Below, in pieces: positions 45,714-54,449 of a stretch of 64,000 nucleotides of DNA. The position numbers and the translations under genes were made by a program. The notes below the pieces were generated by a model, which was given only the letters and a program-made list of their open reading frames with translations, did no database searches and was not told the origin of the DNA. Positions within the stretch are counted from its first letter, which is position 1; every line of letters starts with the position of its first letter. This DNA comes from Stieleria sedimenti (GTDB lineage Bacteria > Planctomycetota > Planctomycetia > Pirellulales > Pirellulaceae): NCBI RefSeq assembly GCF_025060895.1, contig NZ_JANZKV010000063.1, forward strand, positions 62,001 through 126,000, read 5' to 3'.

Positions 45714-45926
45714 ATGAATTGTGACCTCGACTGCAGTATTCCCGAATGGATCATCGAGCATCCGGAAACGACCCGGGTGTTCAGCGAGTTGGGATTGGAC
45801 ATCGGTTGTGCGGGCAAATCGCTGCGGTACGTTTGCGTCCATCAAGGCCTCAGTCCGCCGGAGGTGCTTGAGCGATTGCGAGCCTCCATCGCGGGCTCGT
45901 TGTCCATTGACCGAAATGCCCGATAG
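45714..45926 (+). CDS. Stand-alone DUF542 (ScdA/RIC N-terminal) domain protein
   Basis: This 70-residue protein matches the N-terminal DUF542 domain of the RIC/YtfE/ScdA di-iron repair proteins: IPEWIIEHPETTRVFSELGLDIGCAGKSLRYVC. The usual CC pair appears as GC. The hemerythrin-like repair domain is absent. An Rrf2 regulator follows 87 nt downstream, a typical nitric-oxide/iron-sulfur stress pairing. A scaffold or sensor role is inferred. Confidence 0.8.
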   Translation: MNCDLDCSIPEWIIEHPETTRVFSELGLDIGCAGKSLRYVCVHQGLSPPEVLERLRASIAGSLSIDRNAR

Positions 45927-46013
45927 CCTTACGCTGATCAAAACAATTCTCTTTTGTACAGCTTTGGCAGCCTTGGTCGGAGAGCGGGGGGGCGCCGTGC
46001 GGTTGCGAATCCC

Positions 46014-46436
46014 ATGAAGCTCACCACGCAGACCGACTACGCCTTGCGAACGTTAATGTTCCTGGCCACACGCAGCGAGCGAGCCAACGTGGCCGATGTC
46101 GCAGCGTTGTTTGGCATTTCGACGAATCATGTCGCAAAGGTCGTCAATCTGCTGGCTCGCGCGGGCTATGTCCAAAGCACACGCGGGATCGGCGGCGGGA
46201 TTGAATTGGCGCGTTCCCCGGAGGAGATTGTGGTTGGGGACGTGATCGCGACCATGGAAACCGACACGCACCTGTTGTCCTGTGTCGGCAGCGACGATTC
46301 CTGTGTGATTCATTCGTTCTGCAAGCTCAAGGGAGTCCTGGCAGAAGCCGAACGCATTCAGCAGGAGTTTCTCCGCGGCATCACGCTCGCAGACGTGATT
46401 CCGACGCGGCGACAACTCAATCGCGTTTCACGGTGA
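46014..46436 (+). CDS. Rrf2 family Fe-S transcriptional regulator (NsrR-like)
   Basis: ATG at 46014 (MKLTTQTDYALRTLMFLA) gives 140 residues with the winged-helix start typical of the family (HVAKVVNLLARAGYVQSTRGIGGGIELA). Three cysteines, C-x6-C-x5-C (CVGSDDSC then IHSFC), fit an Fe-S-sensing Rrf2 such as NsrR. It likely senses nitric oxide or redox state and regulates the neighbouring DUF542 gene and perhaps the convergent region. The spacing lies within the range known for NsrR/IscR proteins. Confidence 0.9.
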   Translation: MKLTTQTDYALRTLMFLATRSERANVADVAALFGISTNHVAKVVNLLARAGYVQSTRGIGGGIELARSPEEIVVGDVIATMETDTHLLSCVGSDDSCVIHSFCKLKGVLAEAERIQQEFLRGITLADVIPTRRQLNRVSR

Positions 46437-46703
46437 CGTCGCTTCGCGGTCGTTCGCTGTGCTCGATTGTTGCCATGTTTCGGTCACTTCGCATCCAAGA
46501 AAGAGGGTGTACGGTTGCGTGTGATCGCCCCGGTAGTCGAACTGGGCCGCGATCAGTTGCTCGTCGGCCCGTTCTGGAATTTCGTCGGCCAAGCCGTCGG
46601 CCATGAATCGCTGCCAAAGCGCGGCAATCTCGTGCGGAGTCTCGTTGGAGTTCCGCGTTTGGATCCCGTACAACGTTCGGGAAAGCTGCGTTTTGGTGTT
46701 CAT
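46428..46703 (-). CDS. Truncated GyrI-like effector-binding domain protein
   Basis: ATG at 46703 (a GTG precedes it) gives 91 residues resembling the first half of the integron/AraC-type effector-binding (GyrI-like) fold: LYGIQTRNSNETPHEIAALWQRFM, IPERADEQLIAAQFDYRGDHTQPYTLFLGCEV. The family is normally about 150 residues; here the frame ends soon after GCEV with an unrelated-looking tail (TWQQSSTANDREA). It overlaps the 3' end of the Rrf2 gene by 9 nt on the opposite strand. It may be a 3'-truncated relic downstream of the heme protein gene. Confidence 0.5.
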   Translation of the reverse strand: MNTKTQLSRTLYGIQTRNSNETPHEIAALWQRFMADGLADEIPERADEQLIAAQFDYRGDHTQPYTLFLGCEVTETWQQSSTANDREATSP

Positions 46704-46750
46704 CACGGCTTAGGCTACTCGTATTGAGACGATCGATAACACGAACTCAA

Positions 46751-47332
46751 CTATTCGATCGGCACGGTGTAACTGATCGCTCCGATCGGCTCACCCTCGG
46801 CGACATCTTCGTAGTGTGCGTGACACATCACGCATTTTTGCATGACGACAGGCACCGGTGTCATGGCGCGCAAGTAGTGCTTGCCGTCCAGGGTGACGAC
46901 TTCGTCGACGCTCTTGGCTCCGGCCTTCAACTTCTTGATGCCCTGCTTTTCAAAGTCATCCTTGGCGACATTTTCGGATTCATAGGGATCGCCCGTGGCG
47001 TCGATCAGTCGAATCGTCTTGTCGCTGCCATCCGAGATTTTCTTGAACAACAACACCGCGGCACTGCCGGCTGCAAAATCGTCATCGTCATTGACGTACT
47101 TGTCGGTCACCAACACGATCGTTTGCTTGAAAATGTTGTCCAACGTTTGCACCGTCTTTCGCGATCGCTCGATCGCTCTCTTGCCCGGTTTCTTCTCAGC
47201 TTTCTTCGCGTCGGCCTGCGCGGTCGCCGCGGGTTCTTGTGCTTGAACCGGCCGGACCGTCAGTGAAAAACCGCTGGCGAGCGAGACGGCCAGCGTAGCG
47301 ACAAGGCAGGCGGACAGGGGAAGGCGTTTCAT
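46751..47332 (-). CDS. Secreted mono-heme protein, DUF3365/Tll0287-like
   Basis: ATG at 47332 precedes a signal peptide (MKRLPLSACLVATLAVSLASG). The 193-residue protein has one c-type heme motif CVMCH (C167, C170, H171) near the C-terminus and an upstream PAS-like region (LRAMTPVPVV just before the heme), typical of DUF3365 heme sensor or electron-carrier proteins. A Lys/Ala-rich stretch follows the signal peptide. It probably acts in the periplasm; partner unknown. Confidence 0.85.
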   Translation of the reverse strand: MKRLPLSACLVATLAVSLASGFSLTVRPVQAQEPAATAQADAKKAEKKPGKRAIERSRKTVQTLDNIFKQTIVLVTDKYVNDDDDFAAGSAAVLLFKKISDGSDKTIRLIDATGDPYESENVAKDDFEKQGIKKLKAGAKSVDEVVTLDGKHYLRAMTPVPVVMQKCVMCHAHYEDVAEGEPIGAISYTVPIE

Positions 47333-47901
47333 GGGGATTTCCTGAATCGAGGGGGGAATGGACAAAAAGCTCTAATCTGCATGTCTGAGTGTAGTATTGG
47401 CGGCGGGGGGACCGTTGTCAATTCTTCGGCTCTCCGGCGGGCATGGTTGTCTTCTCAAGACACGGGTTAACGCAATGCCCTTAAACATGTATCATTGATG
47501 CATGTTTGTGGGATCAGTTTTCCCCCTGTCAACCTTGAGTCATGCCAGAGCGCAGCTGGCGCTGATTCGGGATCGCTGCGGCGACGGACCCGAAAGCCGG
47601 CGAGTGCTCCAGCGAGATTGATTTTGGGCTAGCAGAACTCGCCAAGAGATTCGGATCCGTCGGCAAACCGCCGAAAGCCTTGCGGTTTGTCGATTGAATC
47701 AGCCGTTGAACGCGAGCCTACGGGCCTCGATGCGTTTCCTTGGTGGTTGAGGCTTGTACGCTCGCGCGACACGGCGAATCCGACGTGTGATGCGATTCAT
47801 GCGACAAACCGTTGGCGGTTTTCGCTACGGCTTCAACCCTGCGTTTCAAGTGTGACAACGCACGGGCCGATCGGTTCAAACTTCGATCAGCCCGCTCCCG
47901 C
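47333..47901. other. Divergent intergenic region before metH
   Basis: No gene seen in about 570 bases. Structured elements are AAACATG...CATGTTT (47483-47507) and CGGCAAACCGC...GCGGTTTGTCG (47661-47692, one mismatch), both stem-forming. I could not find a cobalamin or SAM/SAH riboswitch consensus here. The frame open from 47812 into metH is leader sequence. Confidence 0.5.
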
Positions 47902-47991
47902 CCTGCCTGTTCGAAACCTGCCCGTTCGAAACCTGCCCGTTCGAAACCTGCCCGTTCGAAACCTGCCCGTTCGAAACCTGCCCGTTCTAGA
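47902..47991 (+). repeat. Six 15-bp tandem repeats upstream of metH
   Basis: Units CCTGCCCGTTCGAAA at 47902, 47917, 47932, 47947, 47962 and 47977; units 2-5 are identical, unit 1 has one change, unit 6 ends TTCTAGA. Each contains a TTCGAA palindrome. The array ends 28 nt before the metH ATG. In the metH frame it would encode SKPAR repeats, but it is most likely untranslated leader. Confidence 0.92.
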
Positions 47992-48018
47992 CCTACCCGA
48001 CCACCCAGGCTGACCACG

Positions 48019-51000
48019 ATGATTCAAGCCGAACCACACGACACCTCCATCCTTGGTACGCTCGCGCGGGAACGGATCCTGCTTCTTGATGGCGCGATGG
48101 GAACCATGATCCAGCGTCTGGGATTGGACGAAGCCGCCGTGCGGGGTGAGCGATTCGCCGATCACCACAAGGACCTCAAGAACTTTTCCGACATCCTCTG
48201 CCTGACGCATCCCGACAAGATCACCGAGATCCATCGGGCCTACTTTGAGGCCGGCAGCGACATCGTGGAAACGAACTCGTTCGGGGCTTCACCGGTCGGG
48301 ATGGTCGAGTTTGACCTGCCGCTTGACCTGGTCGATGAAATCAACCATGCGGCGGTGGCGTGCGCACGAACTGCGGCCCAGGAGTGGACCGAACGCACCC
48401 CCGACAAGCCGCGTTTCGTGGCCGGTTCGATCGGACCGACGACCAAGCAGTTGGCCATCAGCACCGAAGACGATCCGGCGTATCGCGGCACGACGTTTCA
48501 GGAAATGGTGGACAGCTACCGGGCCCAGGTCGAATCGTTGGTCGCCGCCGGGGTCGACGTGTTGCTGCCCGAGACCGCGATCGACACCTTGAATCTAAAG
48601 GCGTGTTTGTTCGCGATCGCCGACTTTTTCAATGCCGGTGGTCGCCGCGTTCCCGTGATGGCCAGCGGTACGTTCGGCGATGGCGGCCGAACCTTCGTCA
48701 GCGCTCAAAGTGTGGAGGCCTTTTGGACGGCCATCAACCACTTCCCGTTGCTTTCGGTCGGCATGAATTGTGCGCTCGGCCCCGACGTGATGCGGGCTCA
48801 CATCGAAGAACTTGCGAAAGTTTCCGAGATTCCCATTTCCTGCCATCCCAATGCCGGTTTGCCCAACGAGATGGGCGAATTCGACCTCGGCCCCAAGGCG
48901 ATGGCGGACAAGGTGGGTGAATACGCCGACAACGGTTGGGTGAACATTCTGGGCGGTTGTTGCGGCACGACGCCCGATCACATCCGCGCGATGGCCGAAC
49001 GCGTGAAAGGACGCCGGCCCAAGCAAGACGCACCCGGCCCGGTCTACACGCGGTTGTCCGGTCAGATGCCGCTGGTGATGCGTCCCGAAGTGCCTTTCAC
49101 GATGGTCGGTGAACGCACCAACGTGATGGGCAGCAAGAAGTTCGCCCGCCTGATCCGCGATGAAAAGTATGAAGAGGCGGTCGAGATCGCGCGTGAGCAA
49201 GTCGAAAACGGGGCCACCATCATCGACGTCAACTTTGACGAAGGGATGCTCGATGGTGTCGAGGCGATGACCCGCTTTCTGCGTTTGATCGCCGGTGATC
49301 ACGTCGCCGCGTCGGTTCCCGTGATGATCGACAGCAGCAAGTGGGAGGTGATCGAAGCGGGGCTTCGCAACGTGCAAGGCAAAGCGATCGTCAATTCGAT
49401 CTCATTGAAGGACGGCGAGACCGAGTTTCTGCGACGGGCCGCCTTGGTGCGTCAGTACGGTGCCGCTGCCGTCGTGATGGCCTTTGACGAACAAGGCCAA
49501 GCGGCCGACGAAGAAAGCAAGGTCCGGATCTGCAAGCGGGCCTACGACCTGCTGACCGAAAAGCTGCGTTTTCCCACCGAAGACATCATTTTCGACCCCA
49601 ATATTTTGACGATCGCCACGGGGATGGACGAGCACAACAACTATGCCGTCGATTTCATTAACGCCGTGCGGCGAATTAAACAGGTGTGCCCCGGCGCGAA
49701 AACCAGCGGCGGCGTTAGCAACATCAGTTTCAGCTTTCGCGGCAACGATCCGGTCCGCGAAGCCATCCACAGCGCGTTCCTGTACCACGCCGTCGATGCG
49801 GGACTGGACATGGGAATCGTCAACGCCGGTCAACTGGAAATCTACGAGCAAATTCCCAAAGACCTGCTCGAACGCGTCGAAGATGTGCTACTCAATCGCC
49901 GCCCGGATGCGACCGAGCGGATGCTGGAATTCGCCGAAACGGTGAAGGGCGATGGAAAGAAGAGGTCGGGGGAAGACCTGGCTTGGCGGGACGCCCCGGT
50001 GGCAGAGCGGATGACGCACGCGCTGGTCAAAGGCATCGACAAATACATCGTCCAGGATACCGAGGACGCCCGCCAGCATTTTGATCGCTGCATCCAAGTG
50101 ATCGAAGGCCCGTTGATGGATGGGATGAAAGTTGTCGGTGATCTGTTCGGCGCCGGCAAGATGTTTTTGCCGCAAGTCGTCAAGTCGGCTCGCGTGATGA
50201 AGAAGGCCGTCGCCTACCTGGAACCGTTCATGGAGGAAGAGAAACGGTTGGCGGGAACATTGCACGAAGCGGCACGCGGCAAGTTTCTGATCGCGACGGT
50301 CAAGGGTGACGTGCACGACATCGGCAAGAATATCGTCGGCGTCGTGTTGCAGTGCAACAACTATGAAGTCATCGACTTGGGCGTGATGGTCTCCGCCGAA
50401 ACGATCCTCCAGGAAGCGGCCAAACAGAACGTGGACATGATCGGGCTGAGCGGCTTGATCACGCCGTCGCTGGATGAAATGACGCACGTCGCACGCGAGA
50501 TGAAACGTACCGGGATGACCATGCCGCTGTTGATCGGCGGCGCGACGACCAGTGCCAAACACACCGCCGTCAAAATTGCTCCGGCCTACGACGGTCCCGT
50601 GCTGCACGTGCTCGATGCGAGTCGAAGCGTGAACGTCGTCGAACGTTTGCTCAGCGACGGTCGCGATGCATTCGTCGCCGAGAATGTCTCGACGCAAAAG
50701 AAGCTGGCCGATAGCTTCCGCGACCGCAAGCAGAAACTCGTGCCCTATGCCGAAGCCCTGGAAAAACGATTCCTTACGGATTGGAATTCTGTCCCCATCG
50801 ATGCGCCGTCGTTCACCGGCACCCGCGTCTTGCGTGACATCTCGCTGGAACGGATTCGACCCTACATCGACTGGTCTCCGTTTTTCAGCACGTGGGAATT
50901 GAAAGGCAAGTTTCCTAAAATCTTTGAGGACCATGTGGTCGGGCCGCAAGCCCGAGAACTCTACGAGGACGCGAATCGATTGATCGACGAGATCATCGCT

Positions 51001-51708
51001 GATCGATCGCTGACCGCCAACGCCGTTTACGGGTTTTGGCCCGCCGCCAGCGATGGCGACGACGTGATCCTATTCACCGACGCGACCCGGCGGCATGAAT
51101 TGACGCGGCTTCATTTCTTGCGACAACAGTGGGAACGCAAGGGACAACAGGACTTTCGCTCGCTGGCCGACTACGTCGCACCGCGGGACTCCGGCCGCGA
51201 GGATTTCCTCGGCGGCTTCGCCGTCACCGCCGGGATCGGAGCGATGGAACTGGCGATGAAATACAAAGCCGAACTCGATGATTACAAGGCGATCATGGTC
51301 CAAGCGGTTGCCGATCGATTCGCCGAAGCGCTGGCGGAAATGTTGCACGAGCGCGCACGCGGCGACTGGGGATTCGGCCAAACCGAAGGCCTGTCACAGG
51401 AAGACTTGATCGCGGAAAAGTACCGCGGCATCCGACCTGCCGCCGGCTATCCCGCGTGCCCCGATCACACCGAAAAACGCGCGCTTTTTGACTTGCTGGA
51501 CGCCGAGAAGAACACGGGAATTGAGTTGACCAGCAGCTTCGCCATGACACCCGGAGCCAGCGTCAGTGGTCTGTATTTCGGACATCCCGAGGCACGTTAC
51601 TTTACCGTCGAGCGGATGACGCGAGACCAGATCGAAGCCTATGCCAAACGCAAAGGCAAGCCGATCGAAGAGATCGAACGCTGGCTGGGGCCGAATTTGG
51701 CGTATTGA
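48019..51708 (+). CDS. metH: Cobalamin-dependent methionine synthase
   Basis: ATG at 48019 begins [32 protein letters not shown]; the open frame upstream is the repeat leader. The 1229 residues have all four modules: homocysteine domain with zinc ligands near C250 (MNCALGPD) and C313/C314 (GGCCGTTP); pterin domain ([28 protein letters not shown]); cobalamin domain with [10 protein letters not shown], His near 766; and the SAM-dependent reactivation domain with [15 protein letters not shown]. It makes methionine from homocysteine and 5-methyl-THF. Monocistronic, with a hairpin at 51718. Confidence 0.97.
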   Translation: MIQAEPHDTSILGTLARERILLLDGAMGTMIQRLGLDEAAVRGERFADHHKDLKNFSDILCLTHPDKITEIHRAYFEAGSDIVETNSFGASPVGMVEFDLPLDLVDEINHAAVACARTAAQEWTERTPDKPRFVAGSIGPTTKQLAISTEDDPAYRGTTFQEMVDSYRAQVESLVAAGVDVLLPETAIDTLNLKACLFAIADFFNAGGRRVPVMASGTFGDGGRTFVSAQSVEAFWTAINHFPLLSVGMNCALGPDVMRAHIEELAKVSEIPISCHPNAGLPNEMGEFDLGPKAMADKVGEYADNGWVNILGGCCGTTPDHIRAMAERVKGRRPKQDAPGPVYTRLSGQMPLVMRPEVPFTMVGERTNVMGSKKFARLIRDEKYEEAVEIAREQVENGATIIDVNFDEGMLDGVEAMTRFLRLIAGDHVAASVPVMIDSSKWEVIEAGLRNVQGKAIVNSISLKDGETEFLRRAALVRQYGAAAVVMAFDEQGQAADEESKVRICKRAYDLLTEKLRFPTEDIIFDPNILTIATGMDEHNNYAVDFINAVRRIKQVCPGAKTSGGVSNISFSFRGNDPVREAIHSAFLYHAVDAGLDMGIVNAGQLEIYEQIPKDLLERVEDVLLNRRPDATERMLEFAETVKGDGKKRSGEDLAWRDAPVAERMTHALVKGIDKYIVQDTEDARQHFDRCIQVIEGPLMDGMKVVGDLFGAGKMFLPQVVKSARVMKKAVAYLEPFMEEEKRLAGTLHEAARGKFLIATVKGDVHDIGKNIVGVVLQCNNYEVIDLGVMVSAETILQEAAKQNVDMIGLSGLITPSLDEMTHVAREMKRTGMTMPLLIGGATTSAKHTAVKIAPAYDGPVLHVLDASRSVNVVERLLSDGRDAFVAENVSTQKKLADSFRDRKQKLVPYAEALEKRFLTDWNSVPIDAPSFTGTRVLRDISLERIRPYIDWSPFFSTWELKGKFPKIFEDHVVGPQARELYEDANRLIDEIIADRSLTANAVYGFWPAASDGDDVILFTDATRRHELTRLHFLRQQWERKGQQDFRSLADYVAPRDSGREDFLGGFAVTAGIGAMELAMKYKAELDDYKAIMVQAVADRFAEALAEMLHERARGDWGFGQTEGLSQEDLIAEKYRGIRPAAGYPACPDHTEKRALFDLLDAEKNTGIELTSSFAMTPGASVSGLYFGHPEARYFTVERMTRDQIEAYAKRKGKPIEEIERWLGPNLAY

Positions 51709-51717
51709 GGCTCCACG

Positions 51718-51737
51718 GCGTCAACGCCGGTTGACGC
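51718..51737 (+). terminator. Hairpin 10 nt after metH
   Basis: GCGTCAAC-GCCG-GTTGACGC is a perfect 8-bp stem just downstream of the metH stop; no U tract. Related to the stem at 45537-45554. Confidence 0.5.
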
Positions 51738-51869
51738 GGAACCTCGGGGCGACGCGAATTCCGGCTCCATTGCGTGGAATGGCTCGTTGGCATGCGGAAT
51801 GCTTCGATGACAAAGACCTCGTGTCGCCAGGAAGGTGTTCCGTCTTTTTCCATCGAATTGGTCTCGATC

Positions 51870-52031
51870 ATGTTCATGCGCAACCCCGAGCATGCGGTTC
51901 CTCGTCCGCACGACGACTCAACCGGTCACGGCGAACCTCACGTTGCCTCCACGTCTCTTGAAATGATGTTCGGGCAAATGGTGTTGATCGCCCTCTTCGC
52001 GCTCGCAATCCTGCTGCGCACGTTGGCCTAA
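51870..52031 (+). CDS. Possible small single-span membrane protein
   Basis: ATG at 51870 (or 51876) gives 53 (or 51) residues with a polar start and a C-terminal transmembrane helix (MVLIALFALAILLRTLA). No family is recognised and the ribosome-binding site is poor. It sits in a 399-nt gap between metH and the Rnk-like gene, in which I see nothing else but the metH hairpin. Confidence 0.35.
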   Translation: MFMRNPEHAVPRPHDDSTGHGEPHVASTSLEMMFGQMVLIALFALAILLRTLA

Positions 52032-52107
52032 AGGCGGGGCAAACATCGGCGTCGGTCCGTCGCCGCGGTGCACTTTCTGCCCTTGGAATCTACCCCAACA
52101 CACCATC

Positions 52108-52530
52108 ATGACCTCTCGAATTGTTTCCGTCACACGAACCGACTTACAACAACTTCGTAAGCTTTTGCAAAGCGAGTCCGCCCGTGCGCTCAGTGGCGGC
52201 AGGTCTCATCTGGCTGATCTGGACAAGGCACTTGACTGCACCCCTGTGGTCGAGCCGGAGGAGATGTCGCCGGACGTGGTGACGATGAACTCGACGGTCC
52301 AATTGCGCGACATGGATTCAAATGACGCGGAAACCTACACCTTGGTGTATCCGCACGAAGCATGCATTGCCGAGGGGAAACTCTCAATTCTGTCGCCGTT
52401 GGGCGCGGAAATTTTTGGACGCCGGATCGGCCAGAGCATCACCCTGCCCCTGCTCAATCGAAAAACGCAAAAGCGAGTCGAACGAATTTATTTTCAACCC
52501 GAACGGGCCCGCGCGCTCAACTATTATTAG
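52108..52530 (+). CDS. rnk: Rnk-like / GreA C-terminal domain protein
   Basis: A 140-residue protein with an N-terminal helical part (RIVSVTRTDLQQLRKLLQ) and a GreA/GreB-type C-terminal domain (VTMNSTVQLRDM, YTLVYPHEACIAEGKLSILSPLGAEIFGRRIGQSI), the arrangement of the regulator of nucleoside diphosphate kinase. Proteins of this type bind RNA polymerase. It ends convergently with the SMR gene, the stops overlapping by 4 nt. Confidence 0.85.
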   Translation: MTSRIVSVTRTDLQQLRKLLQSESARALSGGRSHLADLDKALDCTPVVEPEEMSPDVVTMNSTVQLRDMDSNDAETYTLVYPHEACIAEGKLSILSPLGAEIFGRRIGQSITLPLLNRKTQKRVERIYFQPERARALNYY

Positions 52531-52838
52531 CTGAGCTTCAATCCGACGATTCCCGCGATGATCAACGCCATGCACACGATGCGCATCGCGGAGACGGGTT
52601 CGGCAAACAACAGAATCCCCAGCGTAGCCGTCCCGACCGCTCCGATGCCGGTCCAAATCGCGTAGCCGGTCCCGATCGGAATTTCTTTCACCGCCAGTGC
52701 CAAGCAATAGAAACTGGCGATCATCGTCACGAGGGTCAGCACGCTCGGCCAAAATCGTGACCAGCCTTCGGTGTATTTCAAACCGATCGCCCAACCGATT
52801 TCTAAACAGCCGGCGATCAGCAAGTAGATCCATGCCAT
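52527..52838 (-). CDS. SMR family exporter, Gdx/SugE-like (guanidinium)
   Basis: A 103-residue four-helix SMR transporter. MAWIYLLIAGCLEIGWAIGLKY has the essential E13, and the GWAIGLKYTEG sequence is typical of the Gdx/SugE branch (guanidinium/H+ antiport) rather than EmrE. The C-terminus IVGLKLS is normal. A redoxin remnant lies just upstream in the same orientation, so the original operon has been disturbed. Confidence 0.9.
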   Translation of the reverse strand: MAWIYLLIAGCLEIGWAIGLKYTEGWSRFWPSVLTLVTMIASFYCLALAVKEIPIGTGYAIWTGIGAVGTATLGILLFAEPVSAMRIVCMALIIAGIVGLKLS

Positions 52839-52850
52839 AAGGGGATGATG

Positions 52851-53003
52851 TTACAAGGTTGCGAGAACTACTTCGGCCGCCGATCGTCCCCCGTGAGTCT
52901 CGCCCAATTTAACGAACGTGATCTTGCCCGTTTCATCCAGGACGATCGTGGTCGGATAGGCGGTCTCATTGGGGGCGTTCCAACGCAATCCGTATGCATT
53001 GGC
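52851..53003 (-). pseudogene. C-terminal remnant of a thioredoxin-like (redoxin/TlpA) gene
   Basis: Immediately after the GH130 stop codon (53004-53006) the same frame continues ANAYGLRWNAPNETAYPTT, then IVLDETGKITFVKLGE and a TAA at 52851-52853. 'YPTTIVLDETGKI' with cis-Pro context is the end of a redoxin/TlpA-type thioredoxin fold. The catalytic N-terminal part is absent. It was probably cut off by the event that placed the carbohydrate cluster here. Confidence 0.6.
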
Positions 53004-54449
53004 TCAGATCATCAAAGACAACAGTTCTTCGACGGAGACCGTCGCAAACGTGGTCGCATAATCCGACATGGCATAAGGAAGCACCAATTGTCCGTTGTGG
53101 ATCACGCTGCCGCAACTGTAGACGACGTTCGGGACATAGCCTTCGCGTTCATTTTCGTTTGGGGTCAACAGTGGCTCCTTCAAGCGACCGATCACGCGTG
53201 ACGGATCCTCCAAGTCCAGCAGGATCACGCCGATACAGTACTTGCGCATCGGCCCGACACCATGCGTGAGCACCAGCCATCCTTCATCCGTCTCGATGGG
53301 CGAACCACAATTTCCCATCTGCACAAACTCCCAAGGGTACGTGGGCTTCACGATCATCTGTTTGGTGTGCCAGAAGTGCAGCATGTCGGAATACATCAAG
53401 AACAGATGCTCGCCGTCTTGCCGAGACAACATGGCGTAGTGCCCGTTGATCTTTCGCGGGAACATGGCCAGTCCCTTGTCGACGATGGCTGGACCATTGA
53501 GTGTGTGCATTTTGAAATGCAGGAAGTCTTGTGTCTCGAGCAATTGCGGCAAGACCATTCTTCCGTCGTACGCAGAGTAGGTCGCGTAGTAGCGCTGGAC
53601 TCCATTTTCCTCCTGAAATTGGACAAAGCGGGCATCCTCAATCCCGTTGGTTTCGGTTGGCCCGAAGGGAAAAATCAGGCGTTCGGACAGATCGTGCTGT
53701 GGCAAGTAAGTGATTTCATAGTTTGACTTTGCGAGCATGACGACTTGGTCGACGGTTGTCGCCAACTCGCGGCGGCGGGCCCCAGACTCTCGCATGCCAC
53801 GATTCAACGCGTTCTCCAGTTGGTTCAAGTTGAACTCGTTTTCCAGGCCGGCAAACACGGAATCAGTGAAGGGACACTCCAAGCCGAGTTCGACCAACTT
53901 GCGAAGAAAGAGAACTTTTTCATAGAGTGCGTCGGGCACAAATTCGGGCGTCGTCACGTAGCCGGTCGGTTCATCGATGGATAACCGATTCTCGGCGTCA
54001 ATGACTCCTGATCGAAACGTGACAGATGAAATGTGTCCTTCACCGACCGCGCGCAGACTCAGGACGAAACGTCGCGAACCGTCGGCAAGGTTTGATTGGT
54101 CGGGGTGCCAAACAATCGATGGATTGAACAGCGCCGCCGATTCCAATGCGTACTCTTGCGTGAAGTAGGCGCCGAGCAATAGTTGGCGGCTTTCGCTCAG
54201 CGGAGCGTCGGTCAACAGGTACCGGCGGATGGCTTCGAAGCGGCTCAGGAAGAATTGGCGTGGCCGCTGATGTCTTCCATGAAATTCCTCCAAGACGTGA
54301 TTCAATTGCGCATCGACCTGTTCTTCGGATAGTGTCGACACACGCGCGATGATCCGAAGTTTTCGGTCGGGATTGGGCATCTCGAACGGTCGTAACACGA
54401 CCCTTCGGTTGTTGGGCGAAAGGACGATTCCCGTTCGTTTAACTAGCAT
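53004..54449 (-). CDS. GH130 family phosphorylase/mannosidase-like protein (long)
   Basis: ATG at 54449 overlaps the upstream GT gene by 11 nt, giving 481 residues. The five-bladed GH130 propeller starts about residue 95 and has FNPSIVWHP, FGPTETNGIEDARFVQF (GIEDAR is a signature), YATYSAYDG, FPRKINGHYAMLSRQDGEHLFLMYS, MGNCGSPIETDEGWLVLTHGVG and GYVPNVVYSCG. An N-terminal about 95-residue extension is present. GH130 enzymes act on beta-mannosides by phosphorolysis or hydrolysis. The substrate is unknown. Confidence 0.88.
   Translation of the reverse strand: MLVKRTGIVLSPNNRRVVLRPFEMPNPDRKLRIIARVSTLSEEQVDAQLNHVLEEFHGRHQRPRQFFLSRFEAIRRYLLTDAPLSESRQLLLGAYFTQEYALESAALFNPSIVWHPDQSNLADGSRRFVLSLRAVGEGHISSVTFRSGVIDAENRLSIDEPTGYVTTPEFVPDALYEKVLFLRKLVELGLECPFTDSVFAGLENEFNLNQLENALNRGMRESGARRRELATTVDQVVMLAKSNYEITYLPQHDLSERLIFPFGPTETNGIEDARFVQFQEENGVQRYYATYSAYDGRMVLPQLLETQDFLHFKMHTLNGPAIVDKGLAMFPRKINGHYAMLSRQDGEHLFLMYSDMLHFWHTKQMIVKPTYPWEFVQMGNCGSPIETDEGWLVLTHGVGPMRKYCIGVILLDLEDPSRVIGRLKEPLLTPNENEREGYVPNVVYSCGSVIHNGQLVLPYAMSDYATTFATVSVEELLSLMI

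Noticed and set aside
47902-47991. CRISPR-like array or tRNA T-arm (GTTCGAAAC)
   Set aside because: The units are contiguous 15-mers with no spacers, and no acceptor or anticodon stems surround the T-loop-like string.
47812-48018. N-terminal extension of MetH with SKPAR repeats
   Set aside because: The extension starts at TTG, has no resemblance to MetH, and consists mainly of the DNA tandem repeat; the normal MetH start at 48019 fits the family. Kept only as a repeat feature.
47333-48018. Cobalamin, SAM or SAH riboswitch ahead of metH
   Set aside because: I looked for a B12-box or SAH/SAM core and found only generic hairpins.
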